Of a DNA stretch of 64,000 bases, positions 59,215-64,000 are shown piece after piece. The notes below the pieces were generated by a model, which searched no databases, was not told where the DNA came from, and saw nothing but the letters and a program-made list of their open reading frames with translations. Each line of letters begins with the position of its first letter. The stretch's first letter is position 1. The DNA comes from Variovorax sp. J2L1-78 (GTDB lineage: Bacteria > Pseudomonadota > Gammaproteobacteria > Burkholderiales > Burkholderiaceae_C). The translations under genes and the position numbers were made by a program. The DNA lies in the NCBI RefSeq assembly GCF_030317205.1, contig NZ_JASZYB010000001.1:248001-312000 (forward strand), in the 5' to 3' direction.

Positions 59215-60315
59215 ATGCCGCATGCCACCGAAATCGCGATCCGATCCGTCGAGCGGGGGCGGGTGCCCGACCGTTTCATCCGCCTCGGCATTCGCCGTCT
59301 GTTGAAGGCGCGCCTTGGCGAGATGCGTGCGGACGACACGGGGGCGGCGGCCGAGTTGACGGCTGCTTTCCTGCAGGAGATGCGCGGGGCCACACTGGCG
59401 CCGCTGCCCGAGAAAGCCAACGAGCAGCACTACGAGGTGCCCGCCGCCTTTTTCGGCGAGGTACTGGGTGCCCACCGCAAATACAGCAGCTGCTTTTGGC
59501 CGGAAGGCGTCGAGACGCTGTCGGCCGCCGAGGCTGCGGCGCTCGAGGCCACCTGCCTGCGCGCCGGCCTGGTCGACGGGCAGGACGTGCTCGAACTCGG
59601 CTGTGGCTGGGGCTCGCTCACGCTGTGGATGGCGACGCAGTACCCGGGCAGCCGCATCACCGCGCTGTCGAACTCGCACTCGCAGCGCGTCCACATCGAG
59701 GCCGAGGCCCAGCGCCTGGGATTGACCAACGTGCGGGTCGTCACCTGCGACATCAACGTGTTCGACACGGCGGCGCGCTTCGACCGCGTGGTGTCGGTCG
59801 AGATGTTCGAGCATCTGCGCAACTGGCCGCGGGCCTTCGCCAACGTGGCGCGCTGGTTGCGCGACGAGGGCCGCTTCTTCATGCACGTCTTCGCCCACCG
59901 CGGGGCGCCGTACCCCTTCGTCGAACGCGATGCGAGCGACTGGATGAGCCGCCACTTCTTCTCGGGCGGCATGATGCCGAGCGACGACCTCGCCTTGCAT
60001 TGCCAGGACGACCTGCGGGTGCTGCAGCAATGGCGCTGGAATGGCACCCACTACCGGCGCACCGCCGAGGCGTGGCTGCGCAACATGGACGATCGCGCCG
60101 CAACGCTGATGCCGCTCTTCAGGCAGACCTACGGCGCCGACGCCTCGGTGTGGTGGATCCGGTGGCGGCTGTTCTTCCTGTCGGTGTCGGAGCTGTTCGG
60201 CTACGACGGCGGCCAGCGCTGGTGGGTCAGCCACTACCTGTTCGAGAAGCGGGTGCATGTCGTCACCGCCCGGCCGGCATCGACTCGGACCGCACCGCTG
60301 GCCGCCGATGCCTGA
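59215..60315 (+). CDS. Cyclopropane-fatty-acid-synthase-like SAM methyltransferase
   Basis: 366 aa. CFA-type SAM site LELGCGWGSLTLWMATQYPG, then SNSHSQRVHIEAEAQRLGL, VVSVEMFEHLRNWPRAFANV and FMHVFAHRGAPYPFVERDAS D. It is shorter than Cfa at the N-terminus. The ATG with GAGGAA is chosen over the GTG six codons up. Members in ChrR/RpoE regulons methylate unsaturated lipids; in Rhodobacter a relative (UfaM) takes part in furan fatty acid synthesis. By analogy this may protect membranes from singlet oxygen; that is inference. First gene of a three-gene operon. Confidence 0.9.
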   Translation: MPHATEIAIRSVERGRVPDRFIRLGIRRLLKARLGEMRADDTGAAAELTAAFLQEMRGATLAPLPEKANEQHYEVPAAFFGEVLGAHRKYSSCFWPEGVETLSAAEAAALEATCLRAGLVDGQDVLELGCGWGSLTLWMATQYPGSRITALSNSHSQRVHIEAEAQRLGLTNVRVVTCDINVFDTAARFDRVVSVEMFEHLRNWPRAFANVARWLRDEGRFFMHVFAHRGAPYPFVERDASDWMSRHFFSGGMMPSDDLALHCQDDLRVLQQWRWNGTHYRRTAEAWLRNMDDRAATLMPLFRQTYGADASVWWIRWRLFFLSVSELFGYDGGQRWWVSHYLFEKRVHVVTARPASTRTAPLAADA

Positions 60316-61096
60316 GCTTCGAGGGGTCTTCGCCGGCCTGGCCTTCACGGTGGGCGTGTTGCTCGTCACCTGGGTGGCGAGCCTGGTGCGACGCGACGCG
60401 AGCGTGGTGGACCGCGTCTGGTCGCTCGCCATCGTCGGCGCCGGTTGGACGTTTTTCCTGCAGACGCCCGACGCCAGCGGGCGAGCGCTGTGGATGCTGG
60501 TGCTGGGCAGCCTGTGGGCGCTGCGGCTGAGCCTGTTCATCACCTGGCGCAACTGGGGCCACGGGGAAGACCGCCGCTATCGGCAGATCCGCGAACGCAA
60601 CCAGCCCCACTTCGGGGTGAAGAGCCTGTACCTGGTGTTCCTGCTGCAGGCAGGGCTGGCCTGGGTCGTGGCCGCGCCTTTCCTGGCCGTTCTCGGAGGC
60701 AGCCGGCCATGGGGCCTGCTCGACATCGCCGGGCTGGCGCTCGCCGCCTTCGGCATCGTCTTCGAAGCGATCGGCGACGCGCAGATGGCGCGCTTCAAGG
60801 CCGACCCGCGCCACCACGGCCAGGTGATGGACCGTGGCCTGTGGCGCTACACCCGCCATCCCAACTACTTCGGCGAGGCCTGCGTGTGGTGGGGGCTGTG
60901 GCTGGTCGCGCTGGCCGGTGCGGGCTCGGGCGCGGCCTGGAGCGTGGTGTCGCCGCTGCTGATGACGGTGCTGCTGCTGAAGGTGTCGGGCGTGAGTCTG
61001 CTGGAGAAGGACATCGGCGAGCGTCGCCCGGCCTACCGCGACTACATCGCGCGCACCAACGCCTTCGTGCCGGGGCCGCCGAAGGACGCGGCGTGA
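60308..61096 (+). CDS. DUF1295 membrane protein (steroid-reductase/ICMT-like fold)
   Basis: 262 aa, about six hydrophobic helices. The C-terminal signature GLWRYTRHPNYFGEACVWWG is diagnostic of DUF1295, with similarity to 5-alpha-reductases and isoprenylcysteine methyltransferases that bind NADPH or SAM. Overlaps the methyltransferase gene by 8 bases. Frequently encoded in RpoE-ChrR clusters; probably a lipid-modifying enzyme. Confidence 0.9.
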   Translation: MPELRGVFAGLAFTVGVLLVTWVASLVRRDASVVDRVWSLAIVGAGWTFFLQTPDASGRALWMLVLGSLWALRLSLFITWRNWGHGEDRRYRQIRERNQPHFGVKSLYLVFLLQAGLAWVVAAPFLAVLGGSRPWGLLDIAGLALAAFGIVFEAIGDAQMARFKADPRHHGQVMDRGLWRYTRHPNYFGEACVWWGLWLVALAGAGSGAAWSVVSPLLMTVLLLKVSGVSLLEKDIGERRPAYRDYIARTNAFVPGPPKDAA

Positions 61097-61728
61097 GGGC
61101 GCGGTGGCGCTTCGGCATCGCGGCATGTCTGAGCGCCGCGCCGCTGATGTGCGTGGCCGCCGACGCCACCTACGACTTCCAGGTGCTGCTCGACGACAAG
61201 CCGATCGGCGAGCACCGCTTCACGGTCGGCGGGCCGCCCGAGGCGCACACGGTGCTGAGCGATGCGCGCTTCGCGGTGAAGCTGATGGGCCTGACCGTGT
61301 ACCGCTACACGCACCGGGCAGAGGAGCAGTGGCGCGGGAACTGCCTGCGCTCGCTCGTGGCGAGCACCGACGACGACGGCCGCGCGAGCCGCGTCGCGGC
61401 GGACGCCGCCGGCGACGCGCTGAAGGTGGTGATGCCGGAGGGCACGCGGTCGATCGAGGGCTGCGTCATGAGCTTCGCCTACTGGAACCCCGCCATCCGC
61501 CAGCAGACGCGGCTCCTCAATGCGCAGACCGGCCGCCATGAAGCCGTGCAGGTCAGTCGCGTCGCCAGCGGTACGGTCGAGGCGCGCGGGCAGACGGTGC
61601 CGGCCGTGCGCTGGCGCATCGACGGGCCGGCGCAGCCGGTGGATGTCTGGTACACCGCGCAGGGCGAGTGGGTCGGGCTGGACTCGACCGTCGGCGGTGG
61701 GCGCAAGCTGAGCTATCGCCTGAAGTGA
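61093..61728 (+). CDS. DUF6134 family secreted protein
   Basis: 211 aa beginning at GTG with a signal peptide (RFGIAACLSAAPLMCVAADA). The mature part begins TYDFQVLLDDKPIGEHRFTV and has two to three cysteines (NCLRSLV, IEGCVMSFAYWNP). It is predicted to be periplasmic; the beta-rich pattern resembles lipid- or ligand-binding proteins. Overlaps the DUF1295 stop (GTGA). The stop codon lies inside the next ECF promoter's -35 box. Confidence 0.8.
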   Translation: MRARWRFGIAACLSAAPLMCVAADATYDFQVLLDDKPIGEHRFTVGGPPEAHTVLSDARFAVKLMGLTVYRYTHRAEEQWRGNCLRSLVASTDDDGRASRVAADAAGDALKVVMPEGTRSIEGCVMSFAYWNPAIRQQTRLLNAQTGRHEAVQVSRVASGTVEARGQTVPAVRWRIDGPAQPVDVWYTAQGEWVGLDSTVGGGRKLSYRLK

Positions 61729-61755
61729 TCCGGGCGCGGGCTTGATGCGTAAGGC
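61726..61755 (+). promoter_or_regulatory. ECF promoter before the DUF2177 gene
   Basis: TGATCC, 18 bases, TAAGGC, identical in both hexamers to the site at 59140. Its first three bases are the stop codon of the DUF6134 gene. The DUF2177 start is 49 bases downstream. Confidence 0.75.
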
Positions 61756-61803
61756 GTCGAGGCACGATCCGTGCCGCACCATCGATTCCAGGAGCAGTCC
61801 CCC

Positions 61804-62217
61804 ATGTCCATCCGGCACTACGCCATCGCCTACGTGTCCACGGCCGTCGTCTTCCTGGTGCTCGACGCCATCTGGCTCGGCACGATGGCCGACCGGCTGT
61901 ACCGGCCCGCGATGGGCGCGATCATGCTGGAGCGTTTCGCGTTGGCGCCCGCCGCGGCGTTCTATCTGATCTACATCGCGGGCGTCGTGGTGTTCGCCGT
62001 GACGCCGGCGCTGCAGAGCGGGCGCTGGACGACCGCGCTGGGCTATGGCGCGATGCTGGGGCTGATGGCCTATGCGACCTACGACCTCACGAACCAGGCC
62101 ACGCTCAAGGACTGGTCGTGGACGGTCACGATCGCCGACCTCTGCTGGGGCACCTTCGTGACGGCGGTGTCGGCTGCGGCGGCAGCGCGCATCACGATGG
62201 CGATCACCGGCCGCTGA
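61804..62217 (+). CDS. DUF2177 membrane protein
   Basis: 137 aa with four helices (YAIAYVSTAVVFLVLDAIWL, AAAFYLIYIAGVVVFAVTPA, GAMLGLMAYATYDLTNQATL, TIADLCWGTFVTAVSAAAAA). The TYDLTNQATL-DW motif is typical of DUF2177. The family is a standard member of RpoE-ChrR regulons; its activity is unknown. Confidence 0.9.
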   Translation: MSIRHYAIAYVSTAVVFLVLDAIWLGTMADRLYRPAMGAIMLERFALAPAAAFYLIYIAGVVVFAVTPALQSGRWTTALGYGAMLGLMAYATYDLTNQATLKDWSWTVTIADLCWGTFVTAVSAAAAARITMAITGR

Positions 62218-62232
62218 GCGGCCGGGGCGCTG

Positions 62233-62889
62233 TCACATCCCGACCAGCGCGCCCAGCGTGCGCGCGATCGCGCCCTTGAACAGCACGCGGCCATCGACCG
62301 AGGCCAGGCAGATGCATTCGCCGCCGGCCTCGACCACCGGCTGGTGCTCGAAGCTGCCGTCGGCCTCGTCGAAGTCGCCGGGGCCGAAGCGGGCCCGGCC
62401 GTCATGGAAGGCGCCGTACAGCACCTGGGTCAGCTCGCAGTCGCTGTGCGTGTGCGCGGGCAGGTTCTTGCCGGCACCGATGCGCAGCAGGAAGACGTTG
62501 GCGGCCGCGTCGTCGGGCAGCGTCACGCGGCTCCAGCGCATGCCGGGGCCGAGCCAGCGCCAGCGGGTGGCGCTGCACCCGACCAGCGACTGCGGCCAGC
62601 ACATGCCGGCCGGCAACGCGGGGTGCGGCGCCGACGGGCGGGCACCGGTGCGTTTCACGGGCGCGTCGATGGCGGCCATCGTGCGGGCCAGCGCTTCGGG
62701 CGCCAGCAGGGCCGGCGGGAGCGCGTCCAGCATCGCGCCACCCACGGCTTCGAGCAGTTCGACCCGCTGCCGGCAATGTGCGCAATGTTCCAGGTGGCTG
62801 GCCACGACCACCGAATGGCCGCGCGCCAGGCTGCCGGCCGCGAGGGCCAGCAACAGATCGTCGTCGGGATGGTGTTGGATCGTCATCAT
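62233..62889 (-). CDS. chrR: ChrR-type anti-sigma factor with cupin domain
   Basis: 218 aa. N-terminal zinc-binding anti-sigma domain with HLEHCAHCRQ, which holds the ECF sigma factor, and a C-terminal cupin with HTHSDCELTQVLYGAFHDG needed for response to singlet oxygen. Its start overlaps the sigma-factor stop (ATGA), the classic pair. On stress it is degraded and releases the sigma factor (known from Rhodobacter). Confidence 0.92.
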   Translation of the reverse strand: MMTIQHHPDDDLLLALAAGSLARGHSVVVASHLEHCAHCRQRVELLEAVGGAMLDALPPALLAPEALARTMAAIDAPVKRTGARPSAPHPALPAGMCWPQSLVGCSATRWRWLGPGMRWSRVTLPDDAAANVFLLRIGAGKNLPAHTHSDCELTQVLYGAFHDGRARFGPGDFDEADGSFEHQPVVEAGGECICLASVDGRVLFKGAIARTLGALVGM

Positions 62890-63443
62890 TCGAGTCCGTC
62901 GAGAAGTCGGCGCAGGTGCAGCACGGCGAGCCGCACGCGCGACTTGACCGTCCCCAGCGGAATGCCCAGCTCCTGGGCGATCTGCGCATGGGGCTGCTCC
63001 TCGTAGAAAGACAGGCGCAGCACGCGCAGCTGCTCGGCCGGCAACCGTTCCATCGCCTGGCGCAGGCCGGCCTCGCGCTGGTGCGTGAGCAGCAGTTCGT
63101 CGGGCTGGGGCTGGGTATCGGGCATCTCCTCGCCGTCTGGCGCCTCGGCCTCGACGGTGCGGTTGCCCATGCGGCGAAAGTGGTCCACCCGCAGGTTGCG
63201 CGCGATGGTGAAGATCCAGGTCGAGACGCTGGCGCGCTCGGCGTCGAAGGTGGCGGCCTTGCGCCAGACGCTCACCATCGCCTCCTGCGTCAGTTCCTCG
63301 GCCAGGCCGTCGGCGGTACCCAGACGCACCAGGTAGGTCTTCACGCGGGGCGCGAAATGCTTGAACAGGGCCGCGAAGGCCTGGCGGTCGGCGGAGCGCG
63401 CCACGGCCTGGGCCAGCCTGTTGAGTTCTTCGCTTGTGGGCAT
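62886..63443 (-). CDS. rpoE: ECF RNA polymerase sigma factor (RpoE, group of ChrR)
   Basis: 185 aa. Region 2 (FAALFKHFAPRVKTYLVRLG ... EELTQEAMVSVWRKAATFD, STWIFTIARNLRVDHFRR) and region 4 (MERLPAEQLRVLRLSFYEEQ, IAQELGIPLGTVKSRVRLAV LHL). The start at 63443 is preferred: the candidate autoregulatory promoter (63547-63576) would initiate near 63540, which makes the longer in-frame start at 63542 unlikely. It probably drives all four TGATCC-like promoters in this cluster. Confidence 0.92.
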   Translation of the reverse strand: MPTSEELNRLAQAVARSADRQAFAALFKHFAPRVKTYLVRLGTADGLAEELTQEAMVSVWRKAATFDAERASVSTWIFTIARNLRVDHFRRMGNRTVEAEAPDGEEMPDTQPQPDELLLTHQREAGLRQAMERLPAEQLRVLRLSFYEEQPHAQIAQELGIPLGTVKSRVRLAVLHLRRLLDGLE

Positions 63444-63546
63444 CGTGTCGCGGCCTGGGTGCGGTGTCACGATCGACAGCCAGGGTGAGCGCGATGGATT
63501 CCGCGAAGAGGCTGGCGCCGTGGGTTGTCGGACGGTGTTCATGCTC

Positions 63547-63576
63547 GGCATACGCACCTTCGGCGCGATTAGATCA
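63547..63576 (-). promoter_or_regulatory. ECF promoter of the sigma-chrR operon
   Basis: On the minus strand TGATCT, 18 bases, TATGCC. One base differs from TGATCC, and the -10 is weaker than at the other sites. It suggests autoregulation. Confidence 0.6.
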
Positions 63577-63591
63577 CGGTGATACTGCAAC

Positions 63592-63621
63592 GAATCCAAA
63601 CCGGGCGTGGCTGCGTACAAG
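63592..63621 (+). promoter_or_regulatory. ECF promoter of the FAD oxidoreductase gene
   Basis: GAATCC, 18 bases, TACAAG, 29 bases before the start codon. It differs from TGATCC at two positions but keeps the 18-base spacing. It stands back to back with the sigma-factor promoter. Confidence 0.55.
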
Positions 63622-63650
63622 GTGCGACGCATAAATTTCCGGAGACGCCC

Positions 63651-64000
63651 ATGACCTTCGCCACCGCTCACGACGATGGCCTGCCGCCCGCCCTCGGCTC
63701 GGACCGCGCGGTGCTCGACATCGCCGTCATCGGCAGCGGCATCTCGGGGCTGTCGGCCGCCTGGCTGCTGTCGCAGCGCCACCGCGTAACCCTGTTCGAG
63801 GCCGACAGCCGGCCCGGCGGCCACAGCAACACGGTGGAGGTGCCAGGCGCCTCGGGTCGGATCGCGGTCGACACCGGCTTCATCGTCTACAACGAGGCGG
63901 CGTACCCCAACCTGAGCGCGCTGTTCGCGCACCTGGGTGTGGCGACGCAGCCCTCGGAAATGTCCTTCGCCGTGAGTCTGGACCAAGGTGCGCTCGAGTA
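63651..64000 (+). CDS. FAD-dependent amine-oxidase-like oxidoreductase (partial)
   Basis: Only the first 116 codons are in the window. N-terminal FAD motif [27 protein letters not shown], then [11 protein letters not shown] and [20 protein letters not shown]. This is the COG2907 type found next to ChrR/RpoE, usually followed by DUF1365 and a CFA-type enzyme. An ATG with GGAGA 8 bases upstream. The function is probably lipid or carotenoid-like oxidation; not established. Confidence 0.88.
   Translation, partial: MTFATAHDDGLPPALGSDRAVLDIAVIGSGISGLSAAWLLSQRHRVTLFEADSRPGGHSNTVEVPGASGRIAVDTGFIVYNEAAYPNLSALFAHLGVATQPSEMSFAVSLDQGALE

Noticed and set aside
1..64000. CRISPR arrays or a replication origin
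   Set aside because: No regularly spaced repeats, and no dnaA-box cluster or parAB genes were seen.

Overview
The window is a high-GC chromosomal segment from a member of the Burkholderiales, most likely the Comamonadaceae and close to Variovorax. This rests on gene content and order (DUF934 next to a CysI-type reductase, an N-terminally extended ThiE, FdxA beside a YumC-like ferredoxin reductase, ChrR/ECF sigma, DUF6502 followed by DUF5666) and on codon usage; no 16S gene is present. It mixes well-kept housekeeping blocks (about 43.4-64 kb) with accessory, scarred DNA (about 0-43 kb).

Layout. 0-8 kb: DNA-repair and signalling genes: DUF3606, an NHEJ ligase LigD with an in-frame stop, a PAS-GAF hybrid histidine kinase, and an AlkB-like dioxygenase behind a textbook LexA box, followed by small hypotheticals and broken genes. 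8-11.3 kb: an AraC regulator divergent from a Bcr/CflA-type MFS pump, then a trb (ICE) remnant. 11.3-17.8 kb: an inducible-looking cluster of molybdopterin oxidoreductase, ferredoxin, ferredoxin reductase, nitroreductase, outer-membrane channel and AraC regulator, with the same candidate operator in front of the operon and of the channel gene. 17.9-25.2 kb: a histidine kinase cut by an IS3-family remnant, a GT-C glycosyltransferase, a DUF6502/DUF5666 pair, two copies of one palindromic operator, and pseudogene debris. 25.2-33.9 kb: an operon for an old-yellow-enzyme, an acyl-CoA-dehydrogenase-like flavoprotein and a five-gene peptide-type ABC importer, with a perfect 18-bp palindrome in its promoter region and a TetR gene at its end. 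A frameshifted cysteine dioxygenase follows.

35.3-43.4 kb is a deleted prophage next to tRNA-Asn. It keeps an integrase piece, small early genes, a CAU tRNA and the terminase start. It carries three membrane proteins of one architecture interleaved with phage genes, plus a fourth membrane-anchored protein. At both ends, two converging genes are truncated into each other.

43.5-49.9 kb: thiamine synthesis. thiO-thiS-thiG-thiE and a TonB-dependent receptor lie on the minus strand, thiD diverges, and a TPP riboswitch on the minus strand lies beyond thiD, so that a transcript from it would run antisense through thiD. 49.9-58 kb: a quinone oxidoreductase, ferredoxin reductase and FdxA, then assimilatory sulfate reduction (cysI-DUF934 and cysH-cysD-cysN), each half behind its own copy of the same promoter. 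58-64 kb: a transglutaminase-like protein, then a ChrR/ECF-sigma singlet-oxygen-type regulon with four matching candidate promoters. The window ends inside a FAD-dependent oxidoreductase gene.
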